Shown piece after piece: positions 35,884-46,799 of a stretch of DNA of 64,000 bases. This DNA is from Acanthaster planci. Lineage: Eukaryota > Echinodermata > Asteroidea > Valvatida > Acanthasteridae. Made by a program: the position numbers and the translations under genes. Location: the NCBI RefSeq assembly GCF_001949145.1, contig NW_019091423.1:282585-346584 (forward strand). The letters run 5' to 3'. The notes beneath the pieces were generated by a model. It worked only from the letters and a program-made list of their open reading frames with translations, made no database searches and had not been told where the DNA came from. Position 1 is the first letter of the stretch. Every line of letters starts with the position of its first letter.

Positions 35884-36812
35884 TAGGTTTTCCTGGCCAA
35901 TTTCAGAAAATGCGCGATCTAATTTGTAAAATAAAAATTCAATTTGGCGTAGATTTTGAATACGACTTAAGACCTGGTTTCATTTTCGCAATAACAAGCA
36001 TTCAATTTCATTTTGCATCCTTCAAATAAATGAACATATATTACGTTTCATTAAAGAGGTTACAGATACGTGACTGGGATTTCGGATCGATGTATTTTTT
36101 GTCAGTTACAACAAATATATATATTCTTATTCACTAAAAATCTTTTACCGTTACCCTTTGAAAATGAGTATTCATTTTCATTTGCTGAAATATAAATTTG
36201 CACAATATACGTTCAATTTGATTAGAATATACATATCATGACACCACTGAGATAAATGTCATGTTACTCATGAACATTTATATTGTGTTTGTAATTAAAT
36301 TCTAAAAACATATTAGGTTTTTATGGTTGAAACGCAGCACAAGAAGGAAGGTTCCCTCAGTGCCGGTGTTTATAGGTGTCTTACAATGTTTCCAATGACA
36401 ACATGAATGGTTCATTTCAATGATGAATATTCAAAACTTTTAAACTAAAAACTTCAAAGAATGTAACTTCTGTTAGCACACAAACGCATTCTAATTCTTG
36501 GCCAGGCATACGTTAACTTGCCCAAAATGGCCTGCTCATTTTCGGAAATTAGTTGAATTCAAATTAAGACGAATGCAGGATTGCAGAGTTGCATTCGATT
36601 TCGCGCAAAAATGAATGTCAATATACTAAACCAGTGCAATATCGAGAAATTGAACGCTGACTTTATACAACTGAATGCACTCTCGTGGAATAGAATTTTT
36701 ATGTGTTAAATAGAAACGGGGATTTGAATGTTCGTTCTATGTCGCTCGACAACGAATGCTGCTACTACTAATTCGTTCACACATTTTCCGAAATTGGCCG
36801 GGAAAACCTTTA
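35884..36812. mobile_element. Inverted-repeat (foldback-type) element, AT-rich
   Basis: The left end AGGTTTTCCTGGCCAATTTC and the reverse complement of the right end, AGGTTTTCCCGGCCAATTTC, match with one difference over 20 bases and continue with GGAAAATG-type homology. The roughly 930-base interior is dense in TTCAATT/AATTGAA and GAATGC motifs, with no coding frame. Confidence 0.65.
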
Positions 36813-36955
36813 GGCCTAGTAGCCCTATCTTTTCAGTTGAATTCAGAATTCGAGGTAATCATACTGGAGTGGAGAATTTCTCGATCCATGTGGTTGCAAA
36901 AATGTCCAGTTTTCTGCCCCAAACCATAACACTCGTGGGTGACGAACACTGACGT

Positions 36956-37040
36956 ATGGGGGGGGGGGACTTGCAACTAACTATTGAAGTCGACATAGGC
37001 CTAAAAGTTTCCTTGGTTTTGCTTGGTTTAGGAATAAAAG
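36956..37040 (+). repeat. Duplicated block upstream of METTL27-like copy 1
   Basis: A poly-G run followed by GACTTGCAACTAACTATTGA and a stretch with TTTCCTTGGTTTTG and GGTTTAGGA matches 43490-43575, upstream of copy 2. The tandem duplication therefore included at least 1 kb of 5' flank. Unrelated insertions later pushed the second block further from its gene. Confidence 0.6.
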
Positions 37041-37428
37041 GTTGTCTCGGTCAATTCAGCAACTCAGAAGCCAATTTAAATTTTGTGCCATTCCGTTTCA
37101 TACAAGTTTCGGCCTCTGAAAATAGCACCCTCGAGCTTCTGGTCACTCAAAGTCACTCGGGGCGCAGTGATATTCACGCTTTAGTGACCATTTTGATTGA
37201 GGTCTTCTGAAGGCAAGAGCTTTGTATCACCATAGGCTCGAGTCAATCTTTTGTGTATTCGTTGTAACAAATTAACCAATAATTTTAAATAACAAAAACA
37301 GCCTCTGGAGACACCATGGAGCCGCCAGTATTAACCTCTATTGCCAGTCCATACTGTAGGCCCAATATTTGTACATCGTAGCCCTCTGTTCGCTGGACTC
37401 GTTTTGATAGCGCATGTCGATGACATAT

Positions 37429-37716
37429 GGTGGCCCTGGAGGGACATCGCAATTGTCAACATTGCCGTCAATATTCACGACCTGAATTCACGAGTCGCTT
37501 TTTAGTCGCAATATTTGCGACCGGAGATACAACGAGTCATGTCAACATTTGGACGCAAATGTTGGCGTCACTCTTTGCCACTCAGTGAAGAGCAAGTTGT
37601 GAATTTTGGTCGTGAACATTGACGGCAATATTCGTGACCAGAGAGCGAGTCGTGAATTTTGGTCGTGAATATTGACGTCAATATTGACAATTGGCGATGT
37701 CCCCCCAGGGCCACCA
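37429..37716. mobile_element. MITE with ~50-bp inverted termini
   Basis: The left end GGTGGCCCTGGAGGGACATC and the inverted right end GGTGGCCCTGGGGGGACATC agree closely for about 50 bases, including CAATTGTCAA and GTCAATATTCACGACC. Further copies of GTGAA(T/C)ATTGACG lie internally. There is no coding capacity. It sits about 300 bases upstream of METTL27-like copy 1. Confidence 0.8.
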
Positions 37717-38020
37717 CAGTGACCTGACTTTTGATGGACTTACAAAAGGACGTGTGATGGACACGTCCCCATATATCCCCACGTTGCAACTATAGCACTG
37801 TCACGAGGTCATCCTGACTGTATTGCCTACGCCGACTAAATCACAATTTGCATACCCAACTCTCAGCCATCAGACCAGTTTGTGGACTAGGCCTATGCTA
37901 TTTAACACATTACACCACAATGCGCCATCACTTATCCAAGTTTAATTCATTTAAAGACACGAACGGGATCGAAATTTTCAGATGCTGTATTTATTCTTGG
38001 GTGAAACGTATTGAGAGAAA

Positions 38021-38149
38021 ATGGCGACCGACAGCGACAGACAAAACCCAGCGGTCATTATAGACAACTATCGGAAAGAGGCGCACAGCCACACATCTGC
38101 TGAAGCTCTATTGGAGTTTTACAACTCGTGGGCACAAACATTCGATCAG
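38021..38149 (+). CDS. METTL27-like copy 1, exon 1
   Basis: The ATG starts MATDSDRQN and the exon ends SWAQTFDQ at a GTTAGT donor, phase 0. The 43-codon length is identical to copy 2 exon 1, but only about 18 residues are shared. Confidence 0.85.
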
Positions 38150-41100
38150 GTTAGTCAGAGCAGAGGGGGGTCTCGGGAACAAGTTCTGCGGGTCCAGCTC
38201 TTCCTCATCAGAAACATGACTGTGCATGATAAGGAATTTATGCTTGTCTGTTTCAGGTCGCTTTGGGTGGAGGTTATAAAGCTCCTTTTACATTTGCTGC
38301 TGTAGCAGATGAGGTGATTGATGACAAATCTTCCAGGGTTCTGGATGCCGCCTCAGGAACAGGACTGATTGGAAAAGAGGTAGGCCTAAGGTGTAACATA
38401 AAATTTCAGACAGTGAGATGGATGTATAGTTGTGTTTTTGGTTTAAAATGCCGTGATATAAAATAATTCATCAGGAACATTTTGTTAGAGTTTTGATAGG
38501 CACCTCGAAAGGCACCTATTGAAAGGTACATTTTACTGTCTATTTCCGTGTTGACTACGTTCCTCGAACCTTTCATTGTTAAAAACTGGCATGGCAGGAG
38601 TTCGTGTACGGAGCTCTGGAAGTGCCATCGGACATGTTGACATCCTGACATATTAATTGTTTCTCGGGGTAACGAAATGATACAGGGAAGATGTTCACAA
38701 CCTGCAGCTAATTAATCTCGAGATGACAACATCGTAAAAGTTGGACGGCGACTTTTTGCTATAATTCTTAATGGGAAGACGACATCGTAACAACTGGATG
38801 ACGACATCCTGAAATAATTTAGCATGAAAGGGTAGAAATCACACTTGCTGGATACTACGGAACCTCTGGAAGTGCCATCCGCCTTTTTGAGATCCTGACA
38901 TGTTTTTCTCGGGATGACGACATAATAAACGCAAGATGACGACATCCTGAGATAATTTATCATAGCATGACGACATCGTAAAAGTTGGATGACGACATTC
39001 TGAGATAATTTATCAAAGGATGACGACATCGTAAAAGTTGGATGATGACATCCTCAGATAATGACGATAATCATCAGCTCAGGATGTCATCATCCAGAGA
39101 CATCCACCAATTGTACGTCATGTCTACGTACAACTTGTAACAGGCGTTGAGACATCATCTAAATAATATCATATGTACGGCAACCGGACATTGCTTTGAA
39201 ATCTCTACCATGTCAAGCCACCTGTTTTCGAGGTGGTTTGTCAAGGTAACCATTGATAAATAATGCCATCATATCACTTTCACGATGTCGTCATCCCTTG
39301 ATAAATCAACTAATTATGCCGTCATCCAGCTTTTAAGATATAGTCATCCCATGATAAACAATCGCCGGATGTGGCCATTTCCATTACAGGATGTCTTCAT
39401 CATACGATAAAACATCTCATAGTCTCGCCATATTGCCCGTAATATGTCATCATCCTGAGATAAAATGTCAGGATCTCGACAAGTCGGATGGCACTTCCAG
39501 AGCTTCCTAATGCAAGTTTCTTGATTTATGTCTCTAAAAATTTACCAGTAAGGTGGCTCGTGATGACGTTTCTGCCAATTTATCTGTTTGAGGGAGCTGT
39601 CGAAGTAGCACATTACGGCACATTTTTGACATACATTTTGTCGCAACGCGAATAACCCGTATTAAAAACTTTTATTAATCGGGCAGAGAGTTCCCTTTTT
39701 ACCCTTTGCCAAAAACACTCTTATTTCCATAGTACAGTAATGAAAACAATAGTCCAAAGTTTAAGGAAACCCCTGCTAATGCCACATCGTTACTCAACTG
39801 CTCAACACAAAATGAAATGACACCAACATTGCAGGTGAACCTGTTAGTCTTAATTCCAAAACGTTAAGTGTATACTCAAGTGTCAGGAATTGCTCTATAT
39901 CGGGACACCCATGTTATTTGATTTCTTTCTACAATACAGTTGAAGAAACTCGGTTTCACGTGCATTGACGCACTGGATCCTTCACAGGATTCCCTTGACA
40001 AGAGCAAGGAACATCAGTCTTACAGCGAGTATATTTGCGACACGCTAGATGAGCACCAGACGAAAATTCCAGACAGTAGGGGCTTAATAATTTTGTTCGA
40101 TCCGACGACGATGAATTCTAGCTGTTGTTGCCTTGTGGGTGTTTTGGATTCGGTTATATAGGACAAATTGCAACTTCTGACACTCAAGATCGGCATCAAT
40201 CGATTGGGAACTGACAGTTGTGACAGTCATATTATGGTCTTATTCGATAAATTAACCAAAATGTTTGACAGAAGTCACTGCACGTCGCATTGTGTCTAAA
40301 ATGACCACGACCCGTGTGATCTAACTCTAACCATTACCATAACAATTTGCTCTTCCATCATTAATTACTGTTAGCAGCAATTTGTTGCTAAATATCTGAG
40401 ATATTATTTTGTTTCAGTTGTTGAAAGCGGAAGATGCTTCGAATAAATTAAGCATTTGAGCTTCCACAAAAGTGAGCCTAGTTTTCCTCCAATTAATTCG
40501 TCTTCAGATCACTACAATGCAATTGTGATGGTTGGTGCGTTTGGTATTGCTGGTCACGTGGACGAGTCCTGTTTTACAGAACTAATTCGCCTTACAAAAC
40601 CAGGTAAGCAGAGCTGTTGCCACCGAGATGTTGGGGGGGGGGATTCAGAATTTTTAAAAAGAAATTCAATTCGTTGAACCTGGATTTATTCATGTATTTA
40701 TTTACACATTTTTACTGTGGGTATTATCCAAACATTTTCAAACTGTATAATTTATAAATTAATTCATTAATTAAATAAGTTAAATAAAAAGCATGTTACT
40801 GAACCTGGCTAAGAAAAAAAACGATTGCAAGAATAGAAAACTTTTCAAATAATTTGAAAGTTTTGAACTTTCTTTTCAAAATGCTTGAATCAAGTCTGAT
40901 CTTTAATGCCATCTGATGCTGTAGTCTCCTGTGACATGGACGGTACTGATTTTACCAAGAAGTAATCTGATTCTGTTAATACTGCGTTTTTACAAGGTGG
41001 TTACATCATATTTACTGTGAGCGAAAAGGTGCTTGAGCAGATAGAGGAGAGGATGGAAGTAGCCATCGGTGCTCACAGCCAGCAGGGACGATGGGAGATT

Positions 41101-41190
41101 GTGGGATATCGCTGGATCCAATACTTCCTCAATGAGAAGTTGGATGAAAAGGCAAAAGTACCAATTCTCAGAGTCCTGGCGAAGGAATAG
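38021..41190 (+). CDS. METTL27 (WBSCR27)-like methyltransferase, copy 1 (five exons)
   Basis: Exons 38021-38149, 38257-38379, 39940-40075, 40508-40603 and 40997-41190 join at GT-AG introns with phases 0, 0, 1, 1 into 225 residues; human METTL27 is 245. The start MATDSDRQNPAVIIDNYRK leads to FYNSWAQTFDQ, the family's helical lead-in. The SAM-binding motif I, VLDAASGTGLIG, is in exon 2. The strand after it, GFTCIDALDPSQ, supplies the acidic loop, and YNAIVMVGAFG is the motif around strand 4. KPGGYIIFTVSEK closes the Rossmann-type fold. No membrane segment or signal peptide is visible, so it is probably soluble. The methyl acceptor of METTL27 is not established. A second gene of identical structure follows 7 kb downstream. 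A polyadenylation signal lies at 41228-41233. Confidence 0.9.
38257..38379 (+). CDS. METTL27-like copy 1, exon 2 (SAM motif)
   Basis: After TTGTCTGTTTCAG it encodes 41 residues beginning VALGGGYKAP and ending LDAASGTGLIGKE, then GTAGGC. The glycine-rich motif I is intact. Confidence 0.9.
38610..39507. mobile_element. Foldback element with internal GATGACGACATC repeats
   Basis: The left end GGAGCTCTGGAAGTGCCATC and the reverse complement of the right end, GGAAGCTCTGGAAGTGCCAT, are inverted copies that run on through GATCCTGACAT-like sequence. A further internal copy of the terminus lies at about 38868-38915. Between the ends, units of GATGACGACATCGTAAAAGT and GATGACGACATCCTGAGATA recur in tandem on the left side and in inverted form on the right side. 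There is no coding frame. It lies wholly within intron 2 of METTL27-like copy 1, and most of that 1.56-kb intron is this element. Confidence 0.8.
39940..40075 (+). CDS. METTL27-like copy 1, exon 3
   Basis: It starts LKKLGFTCIDALDPSQ and ends HQTKIPD plus one base before GTAGGG (phase 1). The Asp in ALDPS is the expected ribose-binding acidic residue after strand 2. Confidence 0.88.
40508..40603 (+). CDS. METTL27-like copy 1, exon 4
   Basis: After CGTCTTCAG it encodes HYNAIVMVGAFGIAGHVDES and ends at the KP-Gly junction with GTAAGC, phase 1 on both sides. Confidence 0.88.
40997..41190 (+). CDS. METTL27-like copy 1, exon 5
   Basis: It encodes GGYIIFTVSEKVLEQIEERM to ILRVLAKE and stops with TAG. 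It is nearly identical to copy 2 exon 5 (3 differences in 63 aligned residues). Confidence 0.9.
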
Positions 41191-41227
41191 ACTGTTCGTG
41201 GAAGAAAAGCGCACTAGTCCTTGCGTT

Positions 41228-41233
41228 AATAAA
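41228..41233 (+). terminator. Polyadenylation signal AATAAA
   Basis: It lies 38 bases after the copy 1 stop codon, in GCGTTAATAAACC. Later AATAAA motifs near 41692 and 41840 are alternatives. Confidence 0.35.
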
Positions 41234-42272
41234 CCTATCATACAGGACAAGTTGCCATATAAAAACCTGCAGCTCGTAGTGGGTAAACGTTGGACTTCTG
41301 TCAGAGTTGGTCGTCACGTTGTGATGCTTGTGCTTAGACCAAAAAAACATACATTGTTCCAAAATGAAAAAGAAGAAACTAATGGCACAGTACTACTACC
41401 TAATGTTCTTGAAGAATACATCTAAACAGTTCTTTTTGTAGATTTAGTGATCCAACAGCTATACTCTTGTACATGGAATACAATGCTTGGAGTACCACGG
41501 CGACATACAACAAAGAAGATCACATCTCAAGCTTTGAGGCAAAGAAAACTAAACATATCAGACCTGTATAAAATCCAAAGTTTGAACAGACATGTATCAT
41601 GAAAATGTACAAGTATGAGCCACATCAGTTTGGAGGACGTTAAATATCTGCAAAATGCACTAAAGCAGTATCCCAGAGCCAGTGTCATTATCAAATAAAA
41701 GTTATCACCTGAAAGGAAAATGGCATGTTTGTTTGACTTCTGAAAAGTTCTTTCATTCAGCATTAATGTCATCCTTGAAGTGGAATCATCCTCTGTCATC
41801 CAATCTTGTATAGTCTAAAACATCCACAACCTGATTATTGTCAATAAATGCTTCCTTTTCTTGACTGCAAGAGAATGAAACCTCTTGATTTCTGAGAAAT
41901 TTTACATCATTTCAATTCTCTTGCAAGTTGGTCACCTTGGCGACTAAGTATTTGTGATGTCACGATCGTGCTGGACCTATGATGTGTCGTGATGGTAATG
42001 AGTGCATAGTGTTGTGATAGTAATCTACCTATTCAAGATAAACTAGTCATGGATGGAACGTTCACACGTGCGCTTGCACGTGGTTGAAGCTGCTCGAAGG
42101 AATATATTCGATCACCGTGGCCAAGGCGGTCCATATGTGGTGGTATTGTTTACATCTAGTCACGTGGGTGAAAAAGGTCTGAAAGTATGTAGAAACAGCC
42201 CACTATTCTCGAGCAGTTGAAACTGATCATCAGTCTGTTATACTGAGTCGCAATGTTGTTCCTGCCACTTAG

Positions 42273-42463
42273 GTGTCATGTCCGTTAGGCAGTGCCCTGT
42301 CCGTAATACGCCACTTGTGTGAAAACTAGATGTGGGAAAGAATAATTGTTGCTACACGTGTAAGGAGACTTAATCTTAACATAGAAACTGAATTTGCAGT
42401 AACCTCTTATAAATTTCTTTACGGTTATGAAAAGTTATAGTGAGAAACTAACGGACATGACAC
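42273..42463. mobile_element. Short MITE with GTGTCATGTCCGTTAG termini
   Basis: GTGTCATGTCCGTTAG at the left is repeated perfectly inverted at the right (CTAACGGACATGACAC), 191 bases end to end. The interior contains a further TGTCCGTAAT motif and no open frame. Confidence 0.7.
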
Positions 42464-43489
42464 TTCTAATGTTAAAAAGCACACAACTTTGAGGATCAGT
42501 GCTTGAAAATTGATGAATGATATAAAAATCCATTGTGATTTTCTGTTGACTTTTACACTGAACTACTGTTTAAAAGTTAAAAAACCTTAAAGACATTTTT
42601 TGCCTTCTTTGGAGACGGGAAGAATAAACTCTTCAAAAATAGCCAAATATCCGTGTTATTGTGATACTTTATAAAATATTTTCACTGGTGGAAAAAATAC
42701 CAAATTTTGTTATGATAATGATTTTTCTATTGGAAAATGAAAATTGACACATTACTTACTAAGCTATCATTAAGTGCAATTTGCCACTTTATTTTTTCAC
42801 TGAAGTGAGCATTTTGCCTGTAATTGCCCAATGGATGAAGTGTGCAATCTACATATCAAAATGGAATTCCATTCAGCAAATGACTTGATTGGGACAGTAT
42901 TTGAACCGATCAACTGATCTGCTAATCGATTCCAACCCTGTATTATTGGTCTCAGGATTCCTACTCCCGTTCTTTTCAGAACCACACATACTCATAAGAG
43001 ATATTCCTTTGCATGGTGCTACAGAAAACCTTTCCACTTACTGCTGTTTTTCACCACGAAAAGCCTGAAATTAATTCCATCTTAGGATTTTTTCAGCATG
43101 TCGCCACATATGAATTACATTTTATGCACCACTTTGTCCTGGGCAATATCCGCATATTGACTGCTACTAAAACTTGGATATGAGAGTCAGAAATCACGAT
43201 ATTGTCAAGTTTGCAGGAAATTGAAGGGGGAAATAAAGCACTTAATTGTGATTTGTTATCACAAAATGAATCAGGACAAAGCACATTTTTTTGGAAGCGA
43301 CGTGCCAACTTCCATCTTTGGCTCTCTTTGTCAGTGACTTCACGTTCTTTTGTGGCATCTAATGAAATGTACTGATTATAGTTTAGATTGGAAAAATTAG
43401 CCAACTCGGTTTCAGTGAAAACAGGGCAATTCCAAAGTATGTTTTGGAACAAATGAATTAAGTTTGTTCCCGTGGGTGACGGAAAGTGG

Positions 43490-43575
43490 CGAGGGGGGAG
43501 GGGGACTTGCAAATCACTATTGAAGGCTGAAAAAATAGTTTCCTCGGCTTTTGTTTACGGTTTAGGACTTATTTG
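43490..43575 (+). repeat. Duplicated block upstream of METTL27-like copy 2
   Basis: GACTTGCAAATCACTATTGA and the following TTTCCTCGGCTTTTGTTTAC match 36956-37040, upstream of copy 1. Here it lies about 4.7 kb before the start codon, because a LINE and MITEs have been inserted since. Confidence 0.6.
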
Positions 43576-43785
43576 TTAACTTCCAGTATCTTGCAGATCT
43601 AACATCGACTATTCACCCTCAAACCATGTTATATTTGTATTTATTGGAAGTAGAAAACTGGTTCAGTCTCGAGTCGACGTTTTCACCTTTCATATACTAA
43701 GGGACTATTAATTGAAACTCAACGGCTGTACCTGCGCATAAGAGTTTGTACATTGTGGTCCTTTGGTTTCACGGCACCCCATCCC

Positions 43786-43850
43786 CAGTGGCGTATCCAG
43801 TGGGGGACAAGGGGCAAGCCCCCCCCCCCTCGGCAGATTTTTTTTAATAC
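43786..43850 (+). mobile_element. Single terminus of a hAT-like element
   Basis: CAGTGGCGTATCCAGTGGGG resembles the CAGTGGCGTAGC terminus of the complete element at 34453. A matching right end was not found, so this is a fragment or an unrelated G-rich match. Confidence 0.35.
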
Positions 43851-44195
43851 AAAGATTACTTCATAGGTAAGAATAATCGGTATATTATTCATCAAATATG
43901 AGCACCAAAACCCTATGAAAACAATAGCCTAACATAACAGCAAGGATATCAGGACTGTGAATAAGGCTTTTGATTTTTCTCCCTAAAATCATGTTCAATG
44001 AGTTCGAAGCCGCATTCGCTTTTGAATTTGCCCTTCCCCACCGAAAGCTGGCTAGGCCTCTGTGGCACCCGTAATGGTATACTGAGCGTGTGTGGACACT
44101 TCATGTTGTGGGTTCACAAATCGGTCGAACCGAACGAGATGACAGTACATCCATGTACAGTGTGCCGTCCGCCTCTCCCCACCTCATGCAACCCT

Positions 44196-44380
44196 AGTCT
44201 TGTCCCAAGACTGGTTCTAATTTTTTGGCTGTTGCATCGTGCATGCGATACGCGTCAGCAAGCACAGCCAAATAGCTGTAGCAGTAGAGGGCGCTATATT
44301 CTAAGAGACGAACTAGCCGCTTGCTAGCGCATGTCGCCTGCACTGTACGCCGGCCAAACAGTAAAGTCTTGGGGCAAGAC
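44196..44380. mobile_element. Short MITE with GTCTTGTCCCAAGACT termini
   Basis: The left GTCTTGTCCCAAGACT and the inverted right GTCTTGCCCCAAGACT differ at one position. The roughly 185-base interior is non-coding and includes GTAGAGGGCGCTATA. It borders the start of the LINE remains. Confidence 0.6.
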
Positions 44381-44569
44381 GATATGCAACCTAACCTACT
44401 CTCTAAACTGAAGGACCTTGGCGTTTCCACGGTCGCCGGGCCGGCCGCCGCCGTCATTTGCGTCAACTGCCAATCCTCCCCAGTTTACTCCGTCGTCGTC
44501 GTTTAGTCGTTAGTTGACCCAGAACTCTAGTTGACGTAACGTCTTCCCTGGCTATGTGAACTATCATCG

Positions 44570-46790
44570 AGGTGGTTCTTCAATCTTTTAAGTTTGCTGT
44601 ATCAACGCTCAGTCGGTCAGGAATAAAACCGCTGCACTTCAAGAATGCTGTGTCTTCATGTCTCGACATTCTCATCTTGACAGAGACGTGGCTTAAGGAT
44701 ATTGTGGTAGTCCCAGGAGCAAATTAACCACCCGGCTTTCATCTCTTGGACCATGCATGTTGTCCTCGTACCGGGGCGGGACTGCTTTTGCGTGACTCAA
44801 GTCGGGAAAGTTGACGCAGACGAACTCTCTTCATTTGAATATTCTGAATGATTAACTTGTAGGCCTACAGGTTTTTACAGATTACGCATTGCAATTCTTT
44901 TCAGACAGATCATCCCTAGTCTCAAAAACAGAGTCGCCACTGGCCCATTCTTTGATGGATCTGCCATCTATCTTGAAACTGTAATTTTAGTTGATGAACC
45001 TTTGTTGATTGCTGGCGATTTCAATTTTCATGCTAACGAAATTGTGATGCTCTACGCTTTGCTGAGCTACTGGCATCCTTTGGCCTTCAACAATTTGTCG
45101 ATAAACCATTTCACCGGTCTCGACACGTGCTAGATCTTCTCATTCATTACATACAATTCAGAGTCCACTATTCGCACTCCTCACTTGATCTCCGATCATT
45201 TCTCAGGGTTGTGTGATTTGTGTTTTTCAAAACCCAACTGCACTGCTAAAAGGCGAACGTAGCCTACAGGGCGTTATTTTGATGCCGATGCCTTTAAATT
45301 TGTATCAACGTTGTGTAATTAGGATCACTTGGAGCACGTCTCCGAATGTTTGCAACAGTACTCTCATTCAGCTATTGGATTGTCATGCGCCTGAACGTAC
45401 AAAATTAGTCAAAATCCGTCCCCATGTTCCATGGTATAGTAATGACATCAGTGCGGCTAAAAGACTGAAGTGACAAGCTGATCGTAAGTGGCGAATGAGT
45501 AAACGTGTCTCTGATTTTTTGCATTTTAAGAATTGCAGGAATGCTGCCACTACTGTTATGAATAAAGCTAGGCGTGATTTTTATTCCAGAATTATTGATG
45601 AGAACTCTAGAGATATGGGAAAGTTACTTGGCGTGACCAGGAAATTATTCAAACTAGATACAACTTCTCTGTCACCTTCCTTGGATAAAGAATTTGACTT
45701 AGCCAATCGCATGGGAAATTTCTTTTTGTCAAAGGTGCAGAAAACTCATATCATTTTCGATCTCCAGCTCAGTAGTTTGGAAGACACTACACCCATGATA
45801 TTATCTACAATTAAAACAATAGCTGCCCAGCTGATATTACAGTTGAATTGCTTTTCTTCATCAACTGAAATGGAGGTTCAGACGCTTATTTTACAATCCG
45901 CTCGTAAATCCTGCTATCTCGATCAAGTTCCCACATCGGTCGTTGTAAACAATCTTGATGTTCTTCTTCCGGTTATCACTAAGATTATTAATCTTAATCA
46001 TTAGTTACTGGAACCTTCCCAGCCGCCTGGATAGAGTCGCTCGTCGTTTCAGTGTTGAAGAAAACTAATCTTGATCCGACCAAACTTGAAAATTATAGGC
46101 CAATTAGTAATCTTTCATTTGTGTTAAACCTGATCGAGAAAGCTGTTTTCAACCGGATCCATGCTCACGTGACTCTTAAATCCACTGAGGCTGCATCCGA
46201 ATCTCTTGTCTAGAGCTAGGTCTAGGTCTTCGCTCCATTGGAAATGCGTGGAGACGCGCAGACAATAGACCTAGCCGTAGCTCTGGAAGCCCATTTCGGA
46301 CACGGCCTCAGTTTGCCTATAGGAAAAAAATCACAGTACAGAAATTTCCTTAATTAAACTGACGAAAGATTTTCTTTCAAATTGAATTCGCAACAAGTTG
46401 TTCTTCTTTTTACTCGATTTCACGTTCGCCTTTGACACAGTAGACCATGCTATTTTATTAAATCGCATTCATTCTAAATTTGGTATTTCGGGTTCAGCTT
46501 TAGATTGGTTTTCTTCCCATTTGTTATTGTGTATCATGTATTCATCTTTTTTATTTGATGTCATCCAGTCACACTTACCTAATGTGTTATGTTTCTTTCC
46601 GACTGGGTCATTTATTTAATCAGGCTGCAGCAATATCGTCTATGGAGAATTGTATCCAGGCTTTCAGGAGCTGGACACTCCAGGACAGGCTCATGTTGAA
46701 TGGTAGTAAGACGGAATGTATTATTTTCGGTACAAGACTTTTGCCCCAAATTGCCCGCATACAACAAATCATCATTTAATTTATTTGCAT
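44570..46790 (+). mobile_element. Degraded CR1/L2-like LINE between the METTL27-like copies
   Basis: Remains appear in order: endonuclease-type DILILTETWL (about 44665-44700), a linker with FHFKNCRNAATT-like sequence, then [46 protein letters not shown] and LDWFSSHL. A break follows, and then FRSWTLQDRLMLNGSKTECI. The segment that should carry the PQG and ADD motifs is deleted, and frameshifts and stops abound. A MITE interrupts it at 46183-46313. The protein differs from the LINE in DIPK1 intron 1. It separates the two methyltransferase genes. Confidence 0.75.
46183..46313. mobile_element. MITE inserted in the LINE
   Basis: ACTGAGGCTGCATCCGAA on the left and the inverted ACTGAGGCCGTGTCCGAA on the right are terminal repeats. 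Inside them, AGAGCTAGGTCTAGGTCT pairs with AGACCTAGCCGTAGCTCT. The whole 131-base unit can fold on itself. The LINE frame resumes immediately after it with QFAYRK, so the insertion is younger than the LINE. Confidence 0.75.
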
Positions 46791-46799
46791 ACAACCATT

